The position numbers and the translations under genes were made by a program. DNA of 64,000 nt, from assembly GCA_014529385.2 (NCBI GenBank), contig CM043967.1, forward strand, positions 67,001-131,000, in the 5' to 3' direction. Origin of the DNA: Adiantum capillus-veneris (Eukaryota > Streptophyta > Polypodiopsida > Polypodiales > Pteridaceae). Positions 1-13,205 of the stretch are shown in pieces (position 1 is the first letter of the stretch; every line of letters starts with the position of its first letter). The notes below the pieces were generated by a model, which saw nothing but the letters and a program-made list of their open reading frames with translations, made no database searches and was not told the origin of the DNA.

Positions 1-1410
1 TCCATTGCCTTCAGGGTTGTAAGCTGTAGTAAGAGAAAGCTTGATCCCTAATCTAGAAAAGAACTCCCTTGCTTCTTCGGCATCCAGTTCACCTCGATTT
101 GCAGTGATTTTTCCCACACAACCATAACGGCAAATCACCTCATCAAGAAGGAATTTGCACACAGCTTCTGTGGTCTTAGCTCTTAATGCTCTTCCTTCAA
201 CCTGGTTAGTTAGGTCCTCTCGTGCAAGAACCAAGTATCTCATCTGCCAGAGTCCTAAAGGCATCGTGACTAGATCCACAACCCATTTATAGTGCATGAC
301 TAGTGGATATGTAGGGTGCAATCCATCACGATGTCGAACATTTGAATACATTTGACAAGTTACACATGACTCTACAAACTGAGATACATCTTTATACATA
401 CCCTTCCACCAGTATTTTTCTTTCAACTTGGAGAAGGTTGCCCACACACCCCTGTGTCCAGCCCATAGACTCTCATGAAACTCTTGCATGAGCTTTAGTT
501 GAGTCTCTTTTTTACATATAACCCGTTGTGGTGTAGCACCCTTTTGTTTAGGATGCTTCCACAAGTAACCATCCCTTAAAAAGTACCCATATGCTTTCCT
601 GCGTATCCTCTTGAATTCTTGTTCAGACCAATCATCTTGTTTTGTTAGAGTACTCAAGTACCTTCCAATAGAAAGCCAATCACCTTCATAAAGATCTTTC
701 AAGAACAATTCAAGTGAATTAGTCATGCAGACATTGTTACCTTTGACATGAGAGATAGAATAGAATTTTGTGTCTACATCATCTCCCTCATCAATCATTT
801 GCGACTCATCTTCATACCTTGCCCTTGATAGCATATCTGCCACTGTATTGTCTTTACCTGCAATGTGCTTAAACTCCGGATTTAAGGACTTAATGTAGGC
901 AATCCACCGAAACATAGCAATGTCTGGTGTTGAGCAGCTTGTAATCATCCCAAGAAGTGGTAGACAATCTATTTCTACAACCACACATGCACCAATTAGG
1001 TACTCTTTCCCACTTTTCAAGGCTGTAACCATACCCCATAACTCTCTCTTTATCTGTGGATAGTTTCTTTGGCGAGCACTTAGTACCTTTGCTCCAAATC
1101 TTACCACATATCTATGTCCTTCTTTGTCATCTTGCCCTATTGCCCATCCAATCCCTGCAAGACTGGTATCTACTGTCACAATCACTGGCCTTTGACACTC
1201 ATAGTCTACCTTTCTCAAAGTCGTTGCTGACTGGAGTAACTCCTTTAGCTTTTTCATGGATTTTACATGTGCTTCTGTCCATTTAAACTTTTGATTCTTT
1301 CTAAGCAGCTGATAAAGAGGATCAGCTACATGTACATAATGTGGAATCCAAATAACATAGAAGACACATGCTCCCAGAAACCTTCTAACCTCAGTGATGC
1401 TAGTGCATGT
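1..1410 (-). pseudogene. Gypsy pol: RT thumb, RNase H, integrase (open to edge)
   Basis: From the TAA at 1413-1411 the minus strand stays open for 470 codons to base 1. It begins with the RT thumb/connection segment (VRRFLGAC). RNase H follows, with active-site candidates in VTVDTSLAGIGWA, KRELWG, VVVEIDC and the C-terminal GKDNTVADMLSR. Then come the integrase zinc domain (H..H, then ESCVTCQ) and the catalytic core, ending at TAYNPEGNG. The first core Asp is plausible in WVVDLVTMP. The segment that normally holds the second Asp reads KITANRGEL, so Asn appears to replace the catalytic Asp. The frame is continuous with the RT except for the stop. Confidence 0.88.
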
Positions 1411-2757
1411 TTATTTCATTCTTTGGATGGCATCTACCTTTGATGGACAAGGTTTCCTACCATATGGCCCGCACATGTGCCCCACAATGAGCACTTCTTT
1501 GACACCAAACATAGACTTTTTCCCTGACAATGTAAGATTCACTTCTTCCAACCTAGACAAAATTTTATCACAATCATTTATGTGATTTACCACAAACCTA
1601 CGACATCCCTTGAGATCCAAAGCTTCATCTTTGTCACTTTCTTCACATCCTTTGATAGGCAAATCATCAATGAAAGGCATTGTGATTTGAGGAATAAAGT
1701 CACGTAAGACCTTATTCATCCCATTCATCATATGTGCAACCGAGTTGGTTGCTCCCTGTGGCAAGGTACACATCCTTACCAAACCCAAAGGTGTCCTCAT
1801 GGTTGTCATGTCTCTGCTTTCGATTGCAAGCTGAAATTGATCATACCCTGAGTAGAGATCCCCCATTGAGTAGAGTGCCCTCCCTGCAAACACCTCTGCA
1901 AATTCATCCACAATTGGACCTGTACCTACATTTCTAATTGTCACCTTGTTCACTGGTTGCATATCTTGGATGAAGCGTAGAGAACCATTCTTCTTTGGAA
2001 CTGTGAACTACCTGTTTGAGTATGGAGCACAAGAAGGCTCCAAGATTCCCATTTTGATTTTCTCATTCAGTAGCTCTACTAACTTTGGCAAATGAGCCTT
2101 TGGAACCAGAATAGGCTGCAGATTCCAAGGCACATGAGGTATTGTGAAAATTACCATAGGAGCTACAATATAAGGATCAACACATCCTATCTCATGTGGC
2201 TCAAATGCAAAAGCCTTACCATGCTTTGAAAGCATTTCTTTGAAGCACTTTGTCTCCTCCTGTGTTAGAAACTCCTCGCAATCAATCTGCAACTCTTGAA
2301 AGGACTCCTTTGTGAAGGTATGCCCGATCTTTTTAGGATTCCGCAAACTTGGTTGTAAAGAAGCCTGTTCAATCTTTTCCTTGTTGTTGGGTGGTAAGGG
2401 TGAAGCTACTGGTTTCACCTTCTTTGCTACACTCTTGTATTTAGTTTCAACATGGACTTCTGGGCCAACTGTTTGGCTTTCTTTAAAGGCTTCTATTAGT
2501 TGATACATTTCCATAGAGCAAACTTCCACAACTTCATTTTCAAGATGCAAACTAGACCTCATTATAGCATCAAGCTCACCCATAGTATCTACAAAAGAAA
2601 CTTGTTCACACAAACCCAAAACATTTTCAGTAGGCTTTAGCAACCCACTCTTTTTCATGCCTATTTGTACATTATGCACATATTGCCTCTCATATCTCTT
2701 CAAATCTTCAAGTTTTGTAAAACATACTGATCCATTCCTTGTTACCAAGGAGCCCAT
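1411..2757 (-). pseudogene. Gypsy reverse transcriptase (two fragments, one stop)
   Basis: The upstream part (2757-2008) ends in the gypsy RT N-terminus, with VPKAHLPKLVELLNEKIKMG and EPSCAPYSNR. A TAG at 2010-2008 stands where the family normally has Trp. The same frame then continues through FTVPKKNGSLRFIQD to the palm (FAGRALYSMGDLYSGYDQFQ) and the metal-binding box FIDDLPIKG, a variant of Y/FxDD. It ends at the TAA at 1413-1411, after which RNase H continues in frame. Two point nonsense changes therefore split one pol frame. Confidence 0.88.
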
Positions 2758-2825
2758 CGAGAAAGTTTCACCTATTTTTGGATCAAGCGAGACCCTTTTT
2801 CTTTTTGTACCACTGCAATCCCGGT

Positions 2826-3644
2826 TTACAATGGTACTTGGCCAAAACCCATCATTTCTCTATGATCATGAAACTCTTTGCTTACCTTTGGTAGATGATG
2901 TTCTCTGAGGTTGTCACGATTTCTTTCATGGTTTACACAGACTGTGAGAAATTGGACAGCTCGTTTACCATCTTTGCTACGTATTCTAGCATATACTGAA
3001 CCATCGTCCATTACCTTTGTTTCCATTCGAACTCCCACAATGTAGGGTTGTCCAAGGATGAGATGATATGAAGATGTATCCTGTACAAAGAAGTTTTGGT
3101 CAATCTTTACATCACCTATTGTTACCTTCACACCTGGACATGCTGCATACAATTCATCGGATGAATTGTTTGCCACTTTTACCATCCAACCATGATCTGT
3201 GTCCATCGGCCATTTGCACTTGTTGTAGAGGCTCTTTGACATTATGTTTATTTCTAAACCATGGTCAATCAAGGAAACAAATGGCTCGTCAAGATCACCT
3301 ACCTTGACCAAAGTTTCTGTAGTAGCCCTTGCCCAATGACTTCGTGAATAGTAACTCCTAGGAATATCTTCAACTTATTCATCATCATTTGAGAAATGAA
3401 TTTGCTTCGCTCTCCCACTAGATTGGTAGCATCCTACCACAGCTCCATCATCCTCCTTATTTTGTAGCGGCATCCCTTGTGTCTTCGAGGTTTCCCCTTC
3501 AACCTGTGGAAGAGAAACTTTAGCAAGGGTTTGCCTCTTTCTCTTGATGATGTCAATGATCTCCTCATGGAATTCACGCTTTGCAATGCCAAGAACTTCT
3601 CCCAGAGTAAACTCAATCTTGCTATTCAAGATCCTTTCCTCCAA
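2826..3644 (-). pseudogene. Gypsy pre-protease linker and retropepsin
   Basis: A basic linker (3644-3375; LGEVLGIAKREFHEEIIDIIKRKR) is followed by a TAA at 3377-3375. The same frame then gives a retropepsin-like domain with LIDHGLEINIMS, where the D-H-G triplet takes the place of the usual D-S/T-G. A flap-like segment and YHLILGQPYI follow; the ILGQP type ending is typical of gypsy proteases. The frame closes at 2828-2826 and the RT part continues in a different frame, so there is a frameshift between 2757 and 2826. Confidence 0.8.
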
Positions 3645-3650
3645 GACTTT

Positions 3651-4293
3651 CTTTAAATCTGTAGCAACCTCAATATCAGATTGTAGTGAGCCTCGTTGAT
3701 ATGTTGTTCACCTTTGAGCAGGCTAGAGGGGGGTTTCATCTTGATGGGGTTGTCAAGGCATCATCCCACAGGAAGAAAAACAATGACGGGCCCTTCAACA
3801 ATACTTGATGCCAAATGGGCTACTCACATCCACTATGAGAGACAGAAAGAGCACAAATTGGTGGGCTTCCAGTTGAGGGTGGAAGTGTGGCCTTAGGACT
3901 AAGTGAAAAGGGCATGGGAGGGTGGTATCTACGGTGAGGTAATTGCGAACCATAGATCTTGGCGGCAGTTTCGAAAGTACTAGGTTCCCTAGGTTACTTT
4001 CGGTGTTGATGCCTTGCACACGTGTTTAAAGTAAATTAGGGCCCACATGCTTCAAAAGCGTGTGGAAGACAAAGTGGTTAGGACATGTGCCCTCCATGTG
4101 CCTCACAAGGGTGATGTCACATGTGCAAAGCCCACGGATGCAAAATGGGGCACCCTAGATTACTTTCAAAATGTGGGTGCCCTAGATTACAAAAAGTAAT
4201 CTAGGGTACCTACATCCCAGATCTATGGCCCACAATCCCCCCACTGTAGATCCCACCCTCCCATGCCCATGTCACTTAGTCCCTAGGGAAGCC
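3651..4293. other. No gene seen; short hairpin
   Basis: No coding support was found here. A short inverted repeat at 4180-4206 has an 11-bp stem (CCCTAGATTAC) around a loop of five A. A related CCTAGATTAC copy lies just upstream (about 4154). These could be remnants of an LTR or a small inverted-repeat element. Confidence 0.4.
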
Positions 4294-4311
4294 CAGAGAG
4301 AGGGAGAGAGA

Positions 4312-4358
<47 letters not shown>
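4294..4358. repeat. (GA)n microsatellite
   Basis: A GA dinucleotide run of about 65 bp with two interruptions (GGG, GATAG). It lies 70 bp before a much longer CT run on the same strand, so the two could pair as an imperfect hairpin. Confidence 0.95.
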
Positions 4359-4362
<4 letters not shown>

Positions 4363-4429
4363 AATTCCAATTCTATGTCTGCCTTGTGTCATTAATGGAG
4401 ATATTCAAAGCCCCTGACAAGATTTTGTG

Positions 4430-6651
<2,222 letters not shown>

Positions 6652-6659
6652 TCACTCTC

Positions 6660-6755
<96 letters not shown>
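6652..6755. repeat. (CT)n microsatellite
   Basis: A pure CT run of about 100 bp. It lies 410 bp upstream of the LINE ORF1-like gene, and a second CT run lies just downstream of that gene. Confidence 0.97.
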
Positions 6756-6919
6756 GCGGCCTACTGTGTCTCCGGTCTCCCTTGGGTGAGGGGGCAGCCC
6801 TAGGGGAGGCCACAGAGCCCTGCTCCCCATCTCTAGTAGCAACCCCGCCCAGCTCTGCTCACGTGCATTCTCGCTCTCTGTAGAGCTCGTCAGTTTCAGC
6901 CCCTGCTCACCCCAGCCTA

Positions 6920-7040
6920 TCTCAGCCTCGCCAGTCTCGGCCCATGCCCAGGCCCGGCCAATCTCAGCCTCGCCAGTCTCGGCCCATGCCCAGGCCCGGC
7001 CAATCTCAGCCTCGCCAGTCTCAATCTCAGCCTTGCCCAT
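6920..7040. repeat. 42-bp GC-rich minisatellite
   Basis: Just under three tandem copies of a 42-bp unit built around CTCAGCCTCGCCAGTCTCGG and CCCATGCCCAGGCCCGGCCA. The unit length is a multiple of three, which keeps frames open on both strands. I see no evidence that it is translated. It sits in the leader upstream of the ORF1-like gene. Confidence 0.85.
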
Positions 7041-7166
7041 GTTGAAGCCCGCCAGTCTCAGCCTCGGCTCACCCGAGTCTCGACCTGCTACACAGAGAGA
7101 GCTCCTTTAATTAAGGTTGATTATAGGCCTTTGAAGGTGATTTTTTCTCTTGAGAGACTACCCACC

Positions 7167-7916
7167 ATGGCCACTCGGGCCTCTTCTCGCGTGAAGCCCA
7201 CATTCGCCGGCATCGTGGCAACACCCCCAAAGGTGGACAGCATGGCCCGGCTTCAACATGAAGTCGAAAGACTTCGCAAGGAAAATGACGCTTTGAAGGA
7301 AAGACTCGCAGCCATCGAGTCTCGCCTCACCACAGTGGAGGACTCCAACAAGGGGAAGACGGAACAAAAGGAAATCGAGCTCAATACGAAGACGGAAGTC
7401 ACCCTCACAGAGAAGGTCAAAACTCAAGTACAGGATGTCATTTTTCGCGAAGTCGAAGTTCGTGTGGCGTCTACGCTACGCGAACAACAACGACAAGATG
7501 CTATTGCTCTCAATGTCCGCATTGGCGGACTCCCGAGCGATTGGCAAGGAAAAGAGGACCCCAAGTTCCACAAGTCTTTCGATCGCATCCGAACAACAAC
7601 CCCCATGATACAATGGGATCCAGCAACAATCACCACTCTCGCTCACGAGCATCGCACCAACCATGCAATTCTTACCTTCAAGACCAAAGCGGATCGAGTC
7701 AAGCTCCTTGAGCAATCGAAGCTTCTCAAGGACACAAAAATTTGGTTTGCCGAAGATCTCACACCCACCCAACTCAAACAAAAGAAGACCGAACTCCAAA
7801 AGATGCGAGAAGCGCGCACAGCAGGGAAATGGGCAGTTTACCGAGGAGGCAAAGCCATCATCCAAGAGTTTCGAACTCCCAAACCGGCCCCCTCCTCCTC
7901 ACCTACCTCATCTTAG
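7167..7916 (+). CDS. Non-LTR retrotransposon ORF1-like RNA-binding protein
   Basis: This is an intact 249-residue frame. I start it at the second ATG because the context CCCACCATGG is a textbook Kozak site and the first 12 codons of the longer frame look like leader. An N-terminal coiled coil (about residues 28-85) is rich in Leu/Glu/Arg heptads. An RRM-like middle follows, with NVRIGGLPSDW and later HAILTFKTKADRVKLL. The basic C-terminus contains FAEDLTPTQLKQKKTELQKMREAR and a short WAVYRGGKAII strand. Coiled coil, RRM and basic C-terminal domain in this order is the LINE/L1 ORF1p layout, which binds element RNA in a trimer. No endonuclease-RT ORF2 follows: a CT run begins 140 bp downstream. 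It may be a truncated or non-autonomous LINE, or a domesticated ORF1. Confidence 0.7.
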   Translation: MATRASSRVKPTFAGIVATPPKVDSMARLQHEVERLRKENDALKERLAAIESRLTTVEDSNKGKTEQKEIELNTKTEVTLTEKVKTQVQDVIFREVEVRVASTLREQQRQDAIALNVRIGGLPSDWQGKEDPKFHKSFDRIRTTTPMIQWDPATITTLAHEHRTNHAILTFKTKADRVKLLEQSKLLKDTKIWFAEDLTPTQLKQKKTELQKMREARTAGKWAVYRGGKAIIQEFRTPKPAPSSSPTSS

Positions 7917-8055
7917 ACTTTTGTTCATCCCACCTTATCTTTTTTCTCCCCACTCGATGGACTCTCAGTCCTTAACTGATATGTATGAGACGAAATCCTT
8001 TGTACTGTTTTGTTCTGGTCCTATAGGTCATATATGACCTCCATGGACGATAATT

Positions 8056-8653
<598 letters not shown>

Positions 8654-9196
8654 GTGATGGAATACTCAAACAAACAGGATTTTTCATGGTCTTCAAAAAA
8701 AGAGTCTATAGCAACTCCTCCTTCATCCAACGTTCTCAGTGTTGCGACCCACATAAAAAATAGTCGAGAGAAGATACCTCATTCAAATAATGAACTGTTT
8801 TTGAAACGGGCAATTATCATGGCATGCCTCAATGGAGAAAGTGGGGGTAACAATCAAATAAGTAGTAGAAATGTTGCCAAGGCTTTAGAAATTCACCGAA
8901 GAAATGTCATTGCCACCGATTTTTGGGTGCAACATGATGTGGAAGAGGGGGCAATTACCTTAGACAATTGTCACCGTCAACTGCATAGAGGAAGCTTCTT
9001 AACAATCAAAATTAGAGAAATTGTGTTTCAATTCTGGTCGGTGGAAACCTGCATCTCACTAAACAAGAAAGATGTTGTTCAAAAGAGAATAGGCAAGCGC
9101 ATGTACTACATCCACTACATTTACTTGATTTGCCTCATGTATATTAGCCTGAACATCTTGGGAGTGTGTCATAATGCTTTATTTAGTGTTATTTAG
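8654..9196 (+). CDS. Hypothetical protein, possible transposon HTH fragment
   Basis: A 180-codon frame. Residues about 50-145 look like genuine protein: a basic segment ISSRNVAKALEIHRRNV that could form a helix-turn-helix, then IREIVFQFWSVETCISLNKKDVVQKRIGKRMYYIH. I recall this RNVAKALGIHRRN...SPNKKDVV arrangement from uncharacterised, transposon-associated plant proteins, but I cannot name a family. The last 35 residues are hydrophobic and probably non-coding read-through. The upstream frame is broken, so this may be an exon or remnant. Confidence 0.35.
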   Translation: MMEYSNKQDFSWSSKKESIATPPSSNVLSVATHIKNSREKIPHSNNELFLKRAIIMACLNGESGGNNQISSRNVAKALEIHRRNVIATDFWVQHDVEEGAITLDNCHRQLHRGSFLTIKIREIVFQFWSVETCISLNKKDVVQKRIGKRMYYIHYIYLICLMYISLNILGVCHNALFSVI

Positions 9197-9444
9197 GTGC
9201 TTTACTGTGTGCTTGTAATATTTTCAAAATGCATTTACAGCTTGAAGGTGCCTCCAACTGTTTTCATGTGTATGGTAGTCCATTATATAGTACTTAATTG
9301 TGCTATATAGTGCTTGACTGAGATTGATGAATGATTCCAGTTGCTCATGATTGCCTATTAGTGCATCCAAGTGCTTCCAAATGTCCCATAATGATTCCAA
9401 ATGCTTCAGAGTGCTCCAAGTGCTTGACAATCCATCCTTGGAAT

Positions 9445-10553
9445 CTATCCTCGTGTTTGTCCGTCGCATGTCACATGCATGCCAAGAGCATTTTTCTGTC
9501 CTGAACCCTGTGTGGCAAGAGCAATGCCTAGATGTAACTCACATACATCAGCCTCTGGCCTAAGCATATCCATGAATGACTGAATCATGGCTGAGTCCTC
9601 AGCACTCAAGCCATCCATATCCATCATCGTATCCACAAATGACATACCCTGCTCCACAAATGGCTCAACATGCTCACAAACTGGAGCATCATGCAACCTA
9701 TCCACAAAGGAGACATGCCTCATCTCTCTCCATGGTTGCGTACTCACGAAAATTGTGCCGTATCGGACATGACGTACTTGCATCGCATGAATCGTGCCAA
9801 CACTAGCACCTATAGCTATGACTAGTTCTCCACGATGCAATCTGAAACTGTGCTCATCCATCACTACCTGGCATCCGCTGTCTCGTAAGTGACTCACAGA
9901 GATCAAGCTATGTGTCAACCCTGGCACATGGCGTACATCTCGCAACACGTATGATGCACCACTCGACAACGATAGTCTGACATCTCCTACACCAACTATG
10001 TCATGCACTGAACCATCAACTAGACAAACATGTCCAAGCATACCACTAACATATGTGCTAAACCACTCATGACTCAGCATGACGTGAAACCTAGCACTCA
10101 CATCTAGTATCCAATGCAAAGGTAATGTGTCGTCAAAAACCGACATAAGAAAGTCAAGAGGTATTGCATGGAAGCAAAGGTGACATCTTCGTCATGCAAA
10201 GCCACATACGCTACATCTTCTCCCACATCATCCAAAGTGATAGCATCCCTCTTGTGCTGTCTCCTGTGCTGTCTTATCCGCCGAAAACAACGCCTACGTA
10301 CATGCCCTGTATAACCACAATGCCAACACACAACATCTCTATGTCTGCAAGATCGTCCTTGGACTGTAGGCATCTCTCTAGAATCATTTGTGCCAAAAGC
10401 ATTGCACAATCTTTGCCATAACTCTTTAGTTGTACATGCATCTAAACCAATGCAATAGACAGACTCACCAAGGTGTAACATGATCGTCGAACGTGCAAGC
10501 TCGTCCAAGTCCTCCCACTCATCGTCAATCATAGACTCTGGCCTAGCATCCAT
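9445..10553 (-). pseudogene. Ty1/copia gag-protease remnant
   Basis: Two overlapping minus-strand frames. The upstream one (10553-10104) holds the copia gag signature DEWEDLDELARSTIMLHL and LWQRLCNAFG, then jumps to a CCHC zinc knuckle, CWHCGYTGHVRRRC, with part of gag deleted between them. The downstream one (10146-9445) is the protease region: WILDVSARFHV in place of the usual W-I-x-D-S-G-A-S, then VRHVPGLTHSLISVSHL. The catalytic D-S-G is lost. Gag_pre-integrase, integrase and RT do not follow. Confidence 0.85.
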
Positions 10554-11266
10554 GCCCTATAGTGGCAAAACTTGGCCCAATTGATTCAATGCATCATGCA
10601 TACCTGCTTTCCAATGCTCAAAGTTTGAACCATCAAACTTTGTATGGAAAAGCACAAACCCTGACAATGATGTACATGCCAAATCCATGGCAAAAACCTG
10701 TGACAAGACCAAGCACAAATCAATCAACTGACAATAGCCAAAGCCTAGCTAACTCATACACCGAGTACTGTCAAAATACAACATAAGCTGGCATAAGCTG
10801 TCTAAGAGAAGTATCAGCAAATATGGCGATCAATGTGACGAAAAAGTGAGAAAAACCGCTCAAATGATGCCAAAACACCCGCTCTAATCTAAGAGCACTA
10901 TGTGGTAATCGATAAAACTATCATCAATAATCGCCCTCCTGAAGAGATTACCACATGTATGTCAAATGACATAATCCGGTGAGCAAACACTCTCACAATG
11001 TGATGCCAAAACACTATGGCAAAGCAACCACTCAGTGCCAAATGCAATCAAAACACGATTGCAAACCATGCGCATAAACAAATAAACTCGCAAGAAAAAT
11101 CCGGCAGAGTTTCGACAGTATTTGGCTATCTAACCATAATAACCATACATGCCATAAACATGCTCAAAACCATGAGCAAATCATGCGCAAAATCCGCACT
11201 CAAGTATATATGAGCTACTTCAAAGTCTCAACTCCTTAAACTTGGAAAACAATCCTGTAATCCAAA
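10554..11266. other. Probable copia leader/LTR remnant, no gene
   Basis: AC-rich sequence upstream of the copia gag remnant. TGTGGTAATC at about 10900 pairs with GATTACCACA at about 10950, a 10-bp inverted repeat that could mark an LTR end. CCGCTCTAATCT just before it resembles a decayed, reverse-oriented initiator-Met primer site. No intact LTR pair was found. Confidence 0.4.
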
Positions 11267-11299
11267 CATTAGGAAATTTCAGAGGTCATTTGGAGGGCC
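11267..11299 (+). repeat. Terminal inverted repeat, copy A left end
   Basis: Begins CATTAGGAAATTTCAGAGGT and continues through TTTGGAGGGCC. The reverse complement at 26422-26390 matches over 33 bp with a single A/G difference. Both arms read inward and bracket the outermost genes. Confidence 0.8.
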
Positions 11300-11620
11300 A
11301 TATGAAGAGAGAGAAAAATAGAGCGCGTCCAATGAGCATGAAGGCTACGTTACGTAGGAAAGTACGTGGAAAGACTCAAAAAATAGGAAAATAGCATAAA
11401 ACTTTCACGAATCTAGGATTGTAGCATAGTAATTTCCTTTCTTTTACCGAGCTTTTAGGTGCTTGCATGTGGTCCCACTTCTGATATTCTCTTATGGTCA
11501 TTAACGTACTGGAGGGTGACCATTAAGCCCGCACAAGATATTGGAATTCTAAAACACTTTCCCTCCATTAGAATGCTTTCAAAGTGAATCTCCCTCCACT
11601 GAAGCTTTTCTCTGAGAGCT

Positions 11621-13041
11621 ATGGCGTCCACGTCTTCTCGCCCAAGAGGCTCCAGGTGGTTACTGTCTCTCACACCAACAACCAACAACTGCACTTTGCC
11701 TAGAAGGCCAAGTAGTAGCATATCCTCAATTACAATACCAGCTTCAATAAGTGCAGAGAACCAATGGGTTGGACAAAGGATAAACAAAGGTTCATGGGTC
11801 CTCATGCAACCAAGAAGACCCAAGAGGTCTAGTGGTATCAACGTTTACCGCTCAGCATGGAAGGCCAGAGTGTTGGATTTCAAAGTTGAAATCAGCAAAA
11901 GATCTGTAAAGGAAGTTCTTGTTCAGCATGTGTTTACCCATCCTGAGGTGATAGCAAACGGTGGAAATGTATCAGATATACATCAACCACGTTGCAATTG
12001 TAAGTACTCTTGACATGTGAACTTATTGATACTCTCATTATAACTTTTCTTATATATTTTGTAATGTTTCTCCCCCTTGTTATGAGCAATGTCTCCATTC
12101 TTCACAGCTCAATTACATTAGATTTGTCATTTGTACTTATTGATACTCTTAGTTTAACTCTTCTTATATATATTGCAGATGTTTATACCTCTTCTTATGA
12201 GCAATGGGAGCCTGTGGAGTGCATAATAGGCCTCTTCCATGTTGTTCATGCCCACATTGGTTCTCTACAGTATTCAGAGAGGAGCAGCAAAAGACTGGCT
12301 GATGAGGGAATCTTTTTTTATGACCACTTTTACCAACTCAGCTCGGGGAATAAGAATGGCATGTTGGTGAAAGTGCCTCTACCAACTGATTGGAACACTG
12401 TGGACTGGCCAGTTCCCGAGGAAACAATGGTGGAGGCAATGCGAAGTAAGCTCTACAAGGATATACAAAGGTCTCTACGTAGCTCTATTCCTACCAAACT
12501 CGTTAGAATTGCAAACTTCTGTCCTGTTTCACTCTTCATAGAGCTGTTTCATAGCTACAACATCCGAGTTACAAAAACTATGTTCATGTGCAAGTCATTT
12601 TAGCAGTCATCCTGTGACAAACTTCTTGACAAAGGATGGTATGCAAAGGAAGAGATTGGTTTACGATGCGAGGTCGCGCTTGATACTCTAGTTGTCAAGT
12701 ACATGATTGCAAGCCAATCACTGTTACTCTCGTTTTGGTATATGCGATCACAAATGCTCAACGGTAAGTACATTCCTATGGACCAGGTTTCTGCAGGTTT
12801 GGAAGATAATCCTGCTGTGGATGTGGAAGTGATTGATAAAAAGCATGGCCTACTATTGGTGGTTACAATAAGGGAGCTATGCAGTCTTCAGCATTTGCGG
12901 CATGACATCATTGAAGAGTCAATGGACAAGGACCTATCAGATTTTTCCTTTTTCCTAGCTGGCCGTAAGGTGATGCGGCGAAGGGAAAAAGATATTTTGT
13001 GCAAAGAGTTGGATGGTCAGGTTGAAGTAGTGTCAATGTAA
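11621..13041 (+). pseudogene. Transposon gene R, copy A (two exons, one stop)
   Basis: Exon 1 (11621-11999) starts at GAGCTATGGC. An intron with GTAAGT and TTGCAG borders (12000-12178) precedes exon 2 (12179-13041). The joined frame is 414 codons, and the splice phase is the same as in copy B. A TAG at 12601-12603 interrupts it, where copy B keeps reading. Shared blocks with copy B include INKGSWVLMQP, IFFYDHFY, DWPVPEE and a C-terminal segment ending FFLAGRKVMRRREKD. That last block, of the type hydrophobic-hydrophobic-x-G-x-K/R, resembles a ubiquitin-like beta-grasp end, but only weakly. Function unknown. Its position just inside the element end, opposite the transposase, is conserved in both copies. 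Confidence 0.7.
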
Positions 13042-13160
13042 CAGATATTCTTGTGAACCCAAGTGTATACAAATGACTTTCAAGACATGAAGTTTATTGA
13101 GCTCATTTTTCAATTGTGCCCTGTGAAAAAGTGTGCTTGAAATACATTTCTTTACCACGT

Positions 13161-13164
<4 letters not shown>

Positions 13165-13203
<39 letters not shown>
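13165..13203. repeat. (CT)n microsatellite
   Basis: A run of about 38 bp between the convergent 3' ends of gene R (stop at 13041) and the H3-Ulp1-FCP1 gene (stop at 13236). Confidence 0.95.

Positions 13204-13205
<2 letters not shown>

Larger units (their letters stand above)
1..3650 (-). mobile_element. Ty3/gypsy retrotransposon, decayed, truncated by window edge
   Basis: Reading from high to low coordinates, the minus strand encodes a pre-protease linker, a retropepsin, reverse transcriptase, RNase H and an H2C2/DDE integrase, which is the Ty3/gypsy order. The integrase runs off base 1, so the 3' end and its LTR lie outside the window. Gag and the 5' LTR are not recognisable above 3650. 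Several in-frame stops and one frame change separate the domains, so the copy is dead. Confidence 0.9.

Noticed and set aside
11267-11299. Treating the GGAAATTTC...GGAGGGCC block as a copia LTR piece shared by the flanking copia remnants
   Set aside because: The two copia remnants have the same orientation but the blocks are inverted. Copy B ends share the same CATTAGGA tip without copia next to them.
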